Both the position numbers and the translations under genes were made by a program. Under the pieces are notes generated by a model that had not been told where the DNA came from, made no database searches, and saw only the letters and a program-made list of their open reading frames with translations. From SG8-30 sp964406445 (GTDB taxonomy: Bacteria; Pseudomonadota; Gammaproteobacteria; Steroidobacterales; Steroidobacteraceae), in the NCBI GenBank assembly GCA_964406445.1, contig CAYORU010000019.1, forward strand, positions 1 to 62,843: a stretch of 62,843 bases of DNA, written 5' to 3'. This document shows positions 35,738-42,907 of this stretch, piece after piece (the first letter of the stretch is position 1; each line of letters begins with the position of its first letter).

Positions 35738-36523
35738 TCAGACCGACTGGGTCAGGAAGCCGACCATCTGGTCGACCGTCGACACCGCGCGCGCGTTCAT
35801 CTCGTAGGCGCGCTGGGTCTCGATCATGTTGACCAGCTCCTCGACCACGTTGACGTTCGACGTCTCGAGCGAGCCCTGGATCAGCGTGCCGAGGCCGTTC
35901 AGGCCGGGCGTGCCTACCTGCGGGGCGCCGCTCGCGGCGGATTCGGCGTAGAGGTTCTCGCCGCGCGGCTCGAGCCCGGCCGGGTTGATGAAGTCCACCA
36001 GCTGCAGCTGCCCGATCGTGGTCGGCGCAGCGGTCCCCGGCGTGGTGACGCTCACCGTGCCGTCGGCGCCGATGGTGATGGACAGCGCGTCGTCCGGGAT
36101 CGTGACCGGCGGCTGCACCTGGTAGCCGCTCGCGGTGACGAGCTGGCCCTCGGAATTCACCTGGAACGAGCCGTCGCGGGTGTAGGTGCTGCTGCCGTCG
36201 GGCATCAGGACCTCGAAGAAGCCCTGGCCCTGCACCGCGAGGTCGAGGCTGCCGCCGGTCTGGGTCAGCCCGCCCTGCGTGTGCAGCTTCTCGGTGGCGA
36301 CGATCCGCACGCCGGTGCCGAGGTACATGCCGGTCGGGTACTGGGTGTCCTGCGAGGTCTGCGCGCCGACCTGCCGCAGGTTCTGGTAGAGCAGGTCCTC
36401 GAACACCGCGCGCGAGCGCTTGAAGCCCGTGGTGTTGACGTTGGCGAGGTTGTTGGAGACGACCGCCATGCGCGTCTGCTGCGCGTCGAGGCCGGTCTTC
36501 GAGGCCCAAAGTGCGGGGTTCAT
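35738..36523 (-). CDS. flgG: distal rod protein FlgG
   Basis: Distal rod protein (261 aa). It starts MNPALWASKTGLDAQQTRMAVVSNNLANVNTTGFKR, with the rod motif SNNLANVNTTGFK, and ends with the family C terminus NVVEELVNMIETQRAYEMNARAVSTVDQM. The F-x-x-L-L-Y segment (FEDLLYQNLRQVG) that distinguishes FlgG from FlgF is present. Confidence 0.97.
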   Translation of the reverse strand: MNPALWASKTGLDAQQTRMAVVSNNLANVNTTGFKRSRAVFEDLLYQNLRQVGAQTSQDTQYPTGMYLGTGVRIVATEKLHTQGGLTQTGGSLDLAVQGQGFFEVLMPDGSSTYTRDGSFQVNSEGQLVTASGYQVQPPVTIPDDALSITIGADGTVSVTTPGTAAPTTIGQLQLVDFINPAGLEPRGENLYAESAASGAPQVGTPGLNGLGTLIQGSLETSNVNVVEELVNMIETQRAYEMNARAVSTVDQMVGFLTQSV

Positions 36524-36547
36524 GTCAGCTCCTCATCCTGTTCGGGT

Positions 36548-37288
36548 TCACGCCGGGCTCAGCAGCTGCTGCAGCGCCGCGTCGGTCTCGCTGGCGGTGT
36601 TCATCAGGCGCACCTGCATCTCGAAGGCGCGCGACACCTGGATCATCTCGACCAGCGCCTCGGCCGTGTTCACGTTGCTCGACTCGAGCGTGCCGCCGGC
36701 GATGCGCACCGCGGCATCCGGCGCCGCCTGGCCGCCCTCGCGCAGCCGGAGCAGGCCGTCCGCCCCCTTCACGAGGTCGGCCTGCGCCGGGTTCACGAGC
36801 CTGAGCCGCGCGACCTGCACCAGCGCCTCGGCCCCGAGGCCCTCGGGCACCACCGAGACCGTGCCGTCCGGCCCGATCCCGACCTGCGTGAAGGGCGGCA
36901 GCGTCACCGGCCCGCCGTCGCCGAGCACGGGCAGCCCGGTCGCGGTCTCGAGCACGCCGCCGGCGCTCACCCGAAGGTTGCCGGCGCGGGTGTAGGCCTC
37001 GGTGCCGTCCGCGGCCTGCACCGCGAGGTAGCCCTGGCCGTGGACGGCCACGTCGAGCGCGCGGCCGGTCTCCTGCAGGGCGCCGCTGCGCGGGTCGAAG
37101 CCGAGCTGCTCGCCGACGACGCTGACGCGCGTGCCGTAGCCCGGGCCCTGCACGAGGTAGCTCGAGAAGGCGTGCAGGTCCTGGCGGAAGCCGGTCGTCG
37201 AGGCGTTGGCGAGGTTGTGCGAGATGACGGCCTGCGCCTCGAGCATCTCGCTCGCCCCGCCCATCGCCACGTACAGCAGCCGGTCCAT
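36548..37288 (-). CDS. flgF: proximal rod protein FlgF
   Basis: Proximal rod protein (246 aa). The N terminus MDRLLYVAMGGASEMLEAQAVISHNLANASTTGFRQDL is typical of FlgF, and the C terminus has NVNTAEALVEMIQVSRAFEMQVRLMNTASETD. It is 24 bp from both flgE and flgG. Confidence 0.96.
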   Translation of the reverse strand: MDRLLYVAMGGASEMLEAQAVISHNLANASTTGFRQDLHAFSSYLVQGPGYGTRVSVVGEQLGFDPRSGALQETGRALDVAVHGQGYLAVQAADGTEAYTRAGNLRVSAGGVLETATGLPVLGDGGPVTLPPFTQVGIGPDGTVSVVPEGLGAEALVQVARLRLVNPAQADLVKGADGLLRLREGGQAAPDAAVRIAGGTLESSNVNTAEALVEMIQVSRAFEMQVRLMNTASETDAALQQLLSPA

Positions 37289-37311
37289 GTCGCGCTACCC
37301 GCCCTGCCGCA

Positions 37312-38529
37312 TCAGCGGATGTTGATGATGGTCTGGGTGATGGAGTCGGCGGTGCTGATCATCTGCGCGTTCGCCTGGAAGCTGCGCTGCGCGGTGATCA
37401 TGGCCACCAGCTCCTGGGTGAGGTCCACGTTGGCGCCCTCGAGCGCGCCGGACTGGATCAGCCCGAAGCTCGCCGAGCCGGCCTGGCCGCGGATCGCGCC
37501 GCCGGAGGCAAAGGACTCGCCCCAGGCGGTCTCGCCCAGCTGCCGCAGGCCCTGGGTGTTCGGGAAGTTCGATATCGCCACCTGGCCGAGCTCGAGCGCG
37601 CGGCCGTTGGTGAAGCGCGCGAAGACGATGCCGGTGTCGGAGATGTCGATGCTGGTCAGGCGGCCCGAGGAGAAGCCGTCCTGGTTGAGCGCGCTGACCG
37701 CGAACTGGCCGCCGAACTGGGTCGCCTGCGAGAAGTCGAAGGTCATGTTGAGCGGCAGCGCGCCGTTCGCCGGGTCGTAGGCCGGGAACGTGATGTCGCC
37801 GCCGGCCGGCACGACCTGCTGGCCGGTGGCCGAGAAGGCGAGCGTCTGCGGCGCGCCGACCTGGTTGCCGTCGACGGTGAGCGCCACCTGCCACTCGTTC
37901 GGGTTCGGCGTCCTAATGAAGAAGAAGGTCGCCTGGTGCAGGGTGCCGAGCGAGTCGTAGATGGCCGTCGAAGTCGAGTTGTTGTAGCTCTGCGGATCGG
38001 TCGGGTCGAACACCGCCACGGCGGGCGGCAGCGCGCCGGCCGCGAGGTTGACCACCGCCTCGCCGCCCGTGGTGGCGAGCGGCGTGCTCTGCGAGGTCTG
38101 CAGCCTGAGGTCGGTGAGCGTGCCGGTGTTGTAGCCGCCGGTCGCGACCGGCGGGTAGACCTGCAGGCGCTGCGCGCCGGCGTTCACCACGTAGCCGTCG
38201 CGGTCCACGCTGAAGGCGCCGTTCCTCGTGTAGACGAAGCCCGAGCCGTCGCGCAGCGTGAAGAAGCCCTGGCCGTTGATGGCGAGGTCGAGGCCGGACT
38301 CCGTGAACTCGATGTTGCCCTGCGAGAACTGCTGCGACACGGCCGACAGCCGCACGCCGTTGCCGATGGCGACGCCGCCCGAGTCGAGGGTGCCGGCCGC
38401 GAACACGTCGGCGAACTCGGCGCGCGAGCCCTTGAAGCCGGTGGTGTTGGCGTTGGCGATGTTGTTGGCCGTCACGTCGAGCTCGGAGCTCGCCGCGTTG
38501 AGGCCGCTCAGCGCGATCCGGAATGGCAT
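37312..38529 (-). CDS. flgE: flagellar hook protein FlgE
   Basis: Hook subunit (405 aa). The N terminus MPFRIALSGLNAASSELDVTANNIANANTTGFKGSRAEF and the C terminus GANVDLTQELVAMITAQRSFQANAQMISTADSITQTIINIR carry the axial-protein motifs. The central domain is moderately long. Its mean length fits a straight-type gammaproteobacterial hook. It is exported after the FlgD cap. Confidence 0.97.
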   Translation of the reverse strand: MPFRIALSGLNAASSELDVTANNIANANTTGFKGSRAEFADVFAAGTLDSGGVAIGNGVRLSAVSQQFSQGNIEFTESGLDLAINGQGFFTLRDGSGFVYTRNGAFSVDRDGYVVNAGAQRLQVYPPVATGGYNTGTLTDLRLQTSQSTPLATTGGEAVVNLAAGALPPAVAVFDPTDPQSYNNSTSTAIYDSLGTLHQATFFFIRTPNPNEWQVALTVDGNQVGAPQTLAFSATGQQVVPAGGDITFPAYDPANGALPLNMTFDFSQATQFGGQFAVSALNQDGFSSGRLTSIDISDTGIVFARFTNGRALELGQVAISNFPNTQGLRQLGETAWGESFASGGAIRGQAGSASFGLIQSGALEGANVDLTQELVAMITAQRSFQANAQMISTADSITQTIINIR

Positions 38530-38565
38530 GGTCAGGGTCCTCCGAGAAGTAGCCTTGGGGGCGCG

Positions 38566-39240
38566 TCAGCCGATCTGGCGGACGTCGCCGAACGAAACCT
38601 CGCCGATGCCGCGCAGCGTCAGCGACAGGCCGGCGCGGCCGCCGCCGAGCGTCACGCTCTCCACCGGCGCCTCCACCAGCACCTGCGCCGCCGACTGGCT
38701 CGCGCCGTTCTGCACCTGCGCGCGGAAGGCATAGCGGCCCTCGGGCAGCGTCTGGCCGTCGTCGCCCAGCCCGTCCCAGGAGAAGCGCGCGAGACCGGCG
38801 CCCTGCGGGCCGAGGTCGAAGCTGCGGACCACCGCGCCGCCCGGCGTGACCACCTGCACCCGCACCTGCTGCGCGGCGGCCGGCAGGTCCACCGCGCCGC
38901 CGAGCGCGCCGCCGGCGGGCAGGTAGCCGGTCGAACGCGCGACCAGCACGTCGCGGCCGAGCAGCGAGGAAGCCTGCAGCGCCTGGTTCGAGACGAGCGA
39001 CGAGGCGAGGCCCTGGAACTCCTGCTTGAGCTCGGTCAGGCCCGAGACCGTGCCGAACTGGGCCAGCTGGCCGAGGAACTCGCCGCTCTCGAGCGGCTTG
39101 AACGGGTCCTGGTTGCGGAACTGCGTGATCATCAGGCGCAGGAAGGCGTCCGCGCCGAGTTCCTCGGTCGGGCCCTTGGCGCGCAGGTCGCGCGACAGGC
39201 CGAGCGCCTCGAGTTCCGGATTGATGCTGGGGATGCTCAT
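38566..39240 (-). CDS. flgD: hook cap / scaffold protein FlgD
   Basis: Hook-capping protein (224 aa). The N-terminal part has FLRLMITQFRNQDPFKPLESGEFLGQLAQFGTVSGLTEL, the export and conserved cap motif (LxxLxxQLxxQDPLxPxxxxxFxxQLAQFS-type), and the C-terminal beta domain has VVRSFDLGPQGAGLARFSWDGLGDDGQTLPEGRYAFRAQV, of FLIWG/FlgD type. The ATG at 39240 was chosen; upstream frame lies in flgC. Confidence 0.95.
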   Translation of the reverse strand: MSIPSINPELEALGLSRDLRAKGPTEELGADAFLRLMITQFRNQDPFKPLESGEFLGQLAQFGTVSGLTELKQEFQGLASSLVSNQALQASSLLGRDVLVARSTGYLPAGGALGGAVDLPAAAQQVRVQVVTPGGAVVRSFDLGPQGAGLARFSWDGLGDDGQTLPEGRYAFRAQVQNGASQSAAQVLVEAPVESVTLGGGRAGLSLTLRGIGEVSFGDVRQIG

Positions 39241-39260
39241 GGGGGTCTCCGCGGTGCCGC

Positions 39261-39683
39261 TCAGCGGCCCATGGACAGGGTCTTCATCAGCAGGTCGCGC
39301 GAGGTGTTCATCACCTCGACGTTGGCCTGGAACGAGCGGGACGCGGAGATCATGTTGGCCATCTCCTGCACCGCGTTGACGTTCGAGGCGTAGACGTAGC
39401 CGTCGGGGCCGGCGAGCGGGTGGCCGGGCTCGTGGCGCTTCACCGGCGGCGCCGGGCTCTGCCACACGCCGAGCACGCGCACGCCGACGGTCGACTGGCC
39501 GTCCGCGCCCGCCCAGGCGTCCTGCATCGCGGCCTGGAAGACCGGATTGCGGGCGCGGTAGGCGTCCTCGGGCCGCGTGGCCACCGCGTCGGCGTTGGCC
39601 AGGTTGCTCGAAACGACGTTCAGGCGGATGCTCTGCGCATTCAGCGCCGAGCCGGCCACGTCGAAGATTCCGAAGAGCGACAT
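39261..39683 (-). CDS. flgC: proximal rod protein FlgC
   Basis: Proximal rod protein (140 aa). It starts MSLFGIFDVAGSALNAQSIRLNVVSSNLANADAVATRPEDAYRARNPVF and ends ASNVNAVQEMANMISASRSFQANVEVMNTSRDLLMKTLSMG, both diagnostic of FlgC. It lies 11 bp after flgB. Confidence 0.97.
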   Translation of the reverse strand: MSLFGIFDVAGSALNAQSIRLNVVSSNLANADAVATRPEDAYRARNPVFQAAMQDAWAGADGQSTVGVRVLGVWQSPAPPVKRHEPGHPLAGPDGYVYASNVNAVQEMANMISASRSFQANVEVMNTSRDLLMKTLSMGR

Positions 39684-39694
39684 CGCGCGCCCCC

Positions 39695-40087
39695 TTACTG
39701 GCCGGTCATCGCGAGCTCGAGGCTCGCGATGCGGCGGTTGATGAACATCAGGCTCGCCTGGTAGCGCACCGCGTTCTCGCCGAACGCGGCGTTCTCGACC
39801 TGCGCCTCGACCGTGTTGCCGTCGAGCGAGGGCTGGAACGGGATGCGGTACTTGAGCGCCGCCTCGGTGGTGCCGGACGCGCCCGGCAGGTGCACGCCGC
39901 TCGTGCGCACGAGCGGCAGGCCCAGCGCGTCGAGCTCCCCGCCCAGCACCGCCTCGAAGTCGAGGTCGCGGGCCTTGTAGTTCGGCGTGTCGGCGTTGGC
40001 GATGTTGGCGGCCAGCACGCCGGCGCGGTGCCCGCGCAGCAGCAGCGATGACTCGTGGATGCCGAAGACGCCGTCGAAGAAGCCCAT
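39695..40087 (-). CDS. flgB: proximal rod protein FlgB
   Basis: Proximal rod protein (130 aa), first gene of the flgB-to-flgL operon. The motif LRGHRAGVLAANIANADTPNYKARDLDF is the FlgB N-terminal region, and the end reads FINRRIASLELAMTGQ. The ATG at 40087 follows a consensus sigma-54 promoter at 40134-40149. Confidence 0.97.
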   Translation of the reverse strand: MGFFDGVFGIHESSLLLRGHRAGVLAANIANADTPNYKARDLDFEAVLGGELDALGLPLVRTSGVHLPGASGTTEAALKYRIPFQPSLDGNTVEAQVENAAFGENAVRYQASLMFINRRIASLELAMTGQ

Positions 40088-40133
40088 CTTGCCGTCCCTT
40101 GCCGGCGCACGCCGCCGGCCACGCGGAAGGACT

Positions 40134-40149
40134 AGCAACTCCCGTGCCA
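40134..40149 (-). promoter_or_regulatory. sigma-54 promoter of the flgB operon
   Basis: The minus strand reads TGGCACG-GGAG-TTGCT, a perfect -24/-12 element. The predicted start is about 40123, 36 nt before the flgB ATG. It would drive the rod, hook, ring and junction genes flgBCDEFGHIJKL. Confidence 0.92.
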
Positions 40150-40236
40150 ACTGCGCCACGCGCGGTTTTGCCGGCCCGCCGGCCGGCCGGGCGGCACGCG
40201 CAGGGTCAGGACCACCGGCCGCTGCGGCAAGATCCG

Positions 40237-40250
40237 GCCGCTCGAGCGGC
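40237..40250. promoter_or_regulatory. palindrome between the divergent flgB and flgA promoters
   Basis: GCCGCTCGAGCGGC is a perfect 14-bp palindrome in the 329-bp divergent gap (40088-40416), flanked by two GCGGCAAG copies. It lies about 100 bp upstream of the flgB promoter and about 140 bp upstream of the flgA promoter, the distance range of sigma-54 enhancer sites. The rest of the gap holds the two promoters and GC-rich sequence with no gene. Confidence 0.4.
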
Positions 40251-40388
40251 AAGCGGCGGCACGCTCGCCGGCCGGCCGCCGGGAAATTGACGGCTGTGGC
40301 CTGGCGGCGCCGCAGGGTCCTGGTTTCCCCGACGCGAGGCCGCGGTCGCGCTGCCTGGATTCAATGACTTGAGCCCCACCCTGGCGGC

Positions 40389-40404
40389 TGGCATGAGCAT
40401 TGCA
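40389..40404 (+). promoter_or_regulatory. sigma-54 promoter of flgA
   Basis: TGGCATG-AGCA-TTGCA fits the -24/-12 consensus with correct spacing. The start is predicted near 40415, two bases before the ATG at 40417. It overlaps two earlier in-frame possible starts (TTG 40369, ATG 40393), which argues against them. Confidence 0.82.
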
Positions 40405-40416
40405 AACGAATTCGGC

Positions 40417-41124
40417 ATGTCCGGCCCGGCCCGAATCGTCCTCGCCTGCCTCCTCGCCGCCGCGGCGGCGGGACCCGCGCTCGGCTCCGCCGGCGCCATG
40501 CACCCGGTCGCCGCGATCGCCGAGGCCGCGCGCGCGGAGGCGCGCCGCCTCGCGCCCCCCGACACCGCGGGACTCAAGGTCGAGGACGTCCGGGTCGATG
40601 AACGGTTGCGGCTCGCGCGCTGCATGGCGCCGCTGGCGGCACGCCCGGCGCCCGGCAGCCGGGTCGGCGGCCGCGTGACGATCGAGGTCGAATGCGCCCA
40701 GCCCGCCTGGCGCGTGTTCGTGCCGGTGACCCTTGCGGTGCGGCTGCCGGTGGTCGTGGCCGCACGGCCGCTGCCGGCCGGCCAGTCGATCGCCGCTGCC
40801 GACCTCAGGCTGGTCGAGCGGGACGTGCACGCGCTTACGCGCGGCTACTACACCCGCATCGAGGACGCCGTCGGGCTGTCCGTGGCGCGGGCGCTCGGCG
40901 CCGGCGAGGCGGTGACCCCGGCCGTGGTCCGGTCCGGGACCCTGGTCCGGCGGGGCCAGAAGGTCATCCTGCTGGCCCAGGCCGGCGGCCTGGCGGTGCG
41001 TATGGGGGGCGAGGCCCTCTCGGACGCCGGGATCCGCCAGCGGATCCGCGTCCGCAACCTGTCCTCGGGACGGGAGGTCGAGGGGGTGGTCCGCTCGGCC
41101 GAGCTGGTGGAGGTCGGCATGTGA
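40417..41124 (+). CDS. flgA: P-ring assembly chaperone FlgA
   Basis: Periplasmic chaperone for P-ring formation (235 aa from this start). The signal peptide is SGPARIVLACLLAAAAAGPALGSAGA, and the SAF domain is visible in RPLPAGQSIAAADLRLVERDVHAL and GEAVTPAVVRSGTLVRRGQKVILLAQAGGLAVRMGGEALSDAG, the standard FlgA C-terminal part. The ATG at 40417 was chosen because the earlier ATG (40393) and TTG (40369) lie inside or before the sigma-54 promoter, and because it gives a clean signal peptide. If so, the mRNA has almost no leader. Confidence 0.9.
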   Translation: MSGPARIVLACLLAAAAAGPALGSAGAMHPVAAIAEAARAEARRLAPPDTAGLKVEDVRVDERLRLARCMAPLAARPAPGSRVGGRVTIEVECAQPAWRVFVPVTLAVRLPVVVAARPLPAGQSIAAADLRLVERDVHALTRGYYTRIEDAVGLSVARALGAGEAVTPAVVRSGTLVRRGQKVILLAQAGGLAVRMGGEALSDAGIRQRIRVRNLSSGREVEGVVRSAELVEVGM

Positions 41125-41134
41125 ACGGACAGCC

Positions 41135-41161
41135 TCAAGTCCGGCCGGCCGCGGACGATAT
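41135..41161 (+). promoter_or_regulatory. sigma-28 (FliA) promoter of flgM
   Basis: TCAAGTCC, an 11-nt spacer, then GACGATAT, compared with TAAAGTTT-N11-GCCGATAA: eleven of sixteen positions agree with the exact spacer, and the CGATA core is kept. It lies in the 73-bp gap between flgA and flgM, and would let FliA autoregulate its own anti-sigma factor. Confidence 0.72.
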
Positions 41162-41197
41162 CCCTGTCAGGCGCTTGACCGCGCGGAGTGGACCCCG

Positions 41198-41506
41198 ATG
41201 AGCAACAAGATCGATGGATTCGGCCAGCGACCGGTACAGGTCGACGGCGGCGCGCGCACCGAGCGGGCCGGCCGGGCCGGCGACGCCGGCCGCGACGCGG
41301 CCGCGGCCCAGGCCGACCGGGTCACGCTCACCGACTCCGCCCGGCTGCTGCAGCGGCTCGAGGAGGCCGTCGCGGCGGCCCCCGAGACGGATGGCGCCCG
41401 GGTCGCCGCCCTGCGGGATTCGGTGGCCCGCGGCGAATACAAGGTCGACGCGGGACGCGTCGCCGACCGGATGATCGCGCTCGAGCGCGAACTGGTCGGC
41501 CAGTGA
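41198..41506 (+). CDS. flgM: anti-sigma-28 factor FlgM
   Basis: FlgM (102 aa) binds and holds FliA until the hook is done, when it is exported. The N terminus is disordered (Gly/Ala/Arg-rich), and the C-terminal half has DRVTLTDSARLLQRLEEAV and RVAALRDSVARGEYKVDAGRVADRMIALERELV, which matches the sigma-binding region. It is read with flgN and preceded by a GGAGTGG ribosome site. Confidence 0.94.
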   Translation: MSNKIDGFGQRPVQVDGGARTERAGRAGDAGRDAAAAQADRVTLTDSARLLQRLEEAVAAAPETDGARVAALRDSVARGEYKVDAGRVADRMIALERELVGQ

Positions 41507-41520
41507 CGGGGGCTGACCGC

Positions 41521-42015
41521 ATGGAAGGCGGCAGGCTGCTCCTCGAACTCGACTCCCTCCTGGCCTCGCAGATCGAGGCCGCGCGAGTGCTGCGCGCCGC
41601 GCTCGAGGCCGAGCACGCCGCGCTTGCGCAGCGCGACGCCGACGCGCTCGCCCGCGCCGCCGCCGACAAGGCCCGGGCCATCGCCAGCCTGGAGGAGATC
41701 GAGCGCCACCGCCGGACGCTTTGCATGCGCATCGGCGCCGGGCCGGGCCACCCCGAGCTCGCGGCCTGGCTCGAGTCCTTCTCCGACGGCAGCGAGCCGT
41801 CGCGCCGCGTGCGCGAGCATGCCGCCGCGCTCGCCGCCCTGCTGCGGGAGTGCCGCGCCGCCAACGAGGCCAACGGCCTCGTGGTCACGACGCTGCACCG
41901 CCGGGTTCAGCAGGCGCTCGGCCTGCTGCGCGGCGGCGCGCCCGAGGCAGGCACCTACGGGCCGGCCGGCCTGCCGGTCTCGCCACCCCTCACCCGCGCC
42001 TCCGTGCGCGCCTGA
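41521..42015 (+). CDS. flgN: flagellar export chaperone FlgN
   Basis: FlgN-like chaperone for FlgK and FlgL (164 aa), a long helical protein: ELDSLLASQIEAARVLRAALEAEHAALAQRDADALARAAADKARAIASLEEIERHR with L at spaced positions, and a tail GGAPEAGTYGPAGLPV that matches the family pattern. The ATG at 41521 has GGGGG 8 nt ahead; a GTG at 41503 overlapping the flgM stop is possible. The call is supported by place after flgM. Confidence 0.9.
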   Translation: MEGGRLLLELDSLLASQIEAARVLRAALEAEHAALAQRDADALARAAADKARAIASLEEIERHRRTLCMRIGAGPGHPELAAWLESFSDGSEPSRRVREHAAALAALLRECRAANEANGLVVTTLHRRVQQALGLLRGGAPEAGTYGPAGLPVSPPLTRASVRA

Positions 42016-42038
42016 CCCGTTTTCGAAGCGAGGTCCCC

Positions 42039-42233
42039 ATGCTCGTGCTGACGCGCCGCGCCGACGAGTCCATCGTGATCATGCCGGCCGACGGCACCGA
42101 CACCCGCATGACGCTCGCCGAACTGTTCGCCCAGGGGCCCATCCAGATCACCCTGCTCGGCGGCACCGGACGCCGGGTCAAGATGGGCATCGACGCTCCC
42201 GCCCCGCTCGCCATCCGGCGCAAGGACGAGTGA
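42039..42233 (+). CDS. csrA: CsrA/RsmA-family RNA-binding protein with an inserted loop
   Basis: CsrA-like post-transcriptional regulator (64 aa). The first strand MLVLTRRADESIVI and the GTGRRVKMGIDAPAPLAIRRKDE region are clear CsrA: Leu4, Arg6 and the Arg at 61 (equivalent to Arg44 of E. coli) are kept. Compared with E. coli, about 17 residues (PADGTDTRMTLAELFAQG) are inserted between strands 1 and 2, and the C-terminal helix is missing. It lies between flgN and a PilZ gene, pointing to motility-specific control of mRNAs by GGA binding. Confidence 0.85.
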   Translation: MLVLTRRADESIVIMPADGTDTRMTLAELFAQGPIQITLLGGTGRRVKMGIDAPAPLAIRRKDE

Positions 42234-42299
42234 TCGTCCGCGCGGGCGTCCGGACCGGCATAATCCGGCCCGATTTGACCTAATCCATTGATTTTGATG

Positions 42300-42322
42300 C
42301 ACTGTCCGCCAACTGGACAGTG
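42300..42322. repeat. inverted repeat upstream of the PilZ gene
   Basis: CACTGTCC-GCCAACT-GGACAGTG is a perfect 8-bp inverted repeat with a 7-nt loop. It lies 67 nt after csrA and 90 nt before the PilZ gene. No U-run follows, so it could be an operator, an RNA hairpin in the operon mRNA or a weak terminator. Confidence 0.5.
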
Positions 42323-42412
42323 ACCGCCCACCGCCGGCTTCCCTCCCCGCGCGCCACTCGGCATACTCGGTCCCGGCTGGCGTCTCCACGAACAAGAAAC
42401 GGGGATCGGGAG

Positions 42413-42688
42413 ATGGAACGTCGATTGCACACGCGCCACCGCGCGCGTACGACCGTCTACATCAGCGTGCCGGGGCGCGGCGGCAAGCTGTGCCGGGCGC
42501 ACAACCTGAGCGCCAACGGGGTGTTCGTCCAGACGGACAACCTCGGGCTCGCCAAGGGGACGATCGTCGAACTCGCCTTCGCGATCAACCTCGGCAAGGT
42601 GACGAAGATCCATCGTCGCCAGGCCATCGTCGCCCACGTCACGCGCGGCGGGACGGGCCTCAGGATGGAGAGCTACGCCGGCCAGTGA
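42413..42688 (+). CDS. PilZ domain protein (c-di-GMP binding)
   Basis: Stand-alone PilZ protein of 91 aa. The c-di-GMP motif RxxxR is in RLHTRHRAR near the N terminus, and the (D/N)xSxxG motif is in HNLSANGVFV. The ATG at 42413 has GGGATCGGGAG upstream as a ribosome site; the longer open frame before it does not look like a PilZ. It ends the flgA-flgM-flgN-csrA-PilZ unit and probably couples c-di-GMP to flagellar function, like YcgR or FlgZ. Confidence 0.88.
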   Translation: MERRLHTRHRARTTVYISVPGRGGKLCRAHNLSANGVFVQTDNLGLAKGTIVELAFAINLGKVTKIHRRQAIVAHVTRGGTGLRMESYAGQ

Positions 42689-42721
42689 CCGCGCGGGCGA
42701 CCGCCGGAAGGTTTCCATGTC

Positions 42722-42763
42722 GGGGGGTGTCGGGCCGTCAGGCCCGGCAACCCCTTTCTTTTT
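42722..42763 (+). terminator. rho-independent terminator ending the flagellar locus
   Basis: GGGGTG-T-CGGGCC, loop GTCA, then GGCCCG-GCAACCCC and TTTCTTTTT: a long GC stem with a U-rich tail, 34 nt past the PilZ stop. It is the clearest intrinsic terminator in the window. The rest of the gap to cysK (42764-42907) shows no clear promoter. Confidence 0.92.
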
Positions 42764-42907
42764 GTTCCGGCGTAAGCTTCGCGCATAACCACCGGGCATC
42801 GCGGCAGGCCGAGCGAGCATTTCCGGCCCTCGTCGCGCCGCCCTAGGCTTGTCGGCCTCGGCGCCCCACGGGCCGCCGGCCCGCACCCGCATTCTCCGGA
42901 GACAACC

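Noticed and set aside
42689..42907. Possible riboswitch before cysK
   Set aside because: The structure resolves as a plain rho-independent terminator for the preceding PilZ gene; no conserved riboswitch core is visible.
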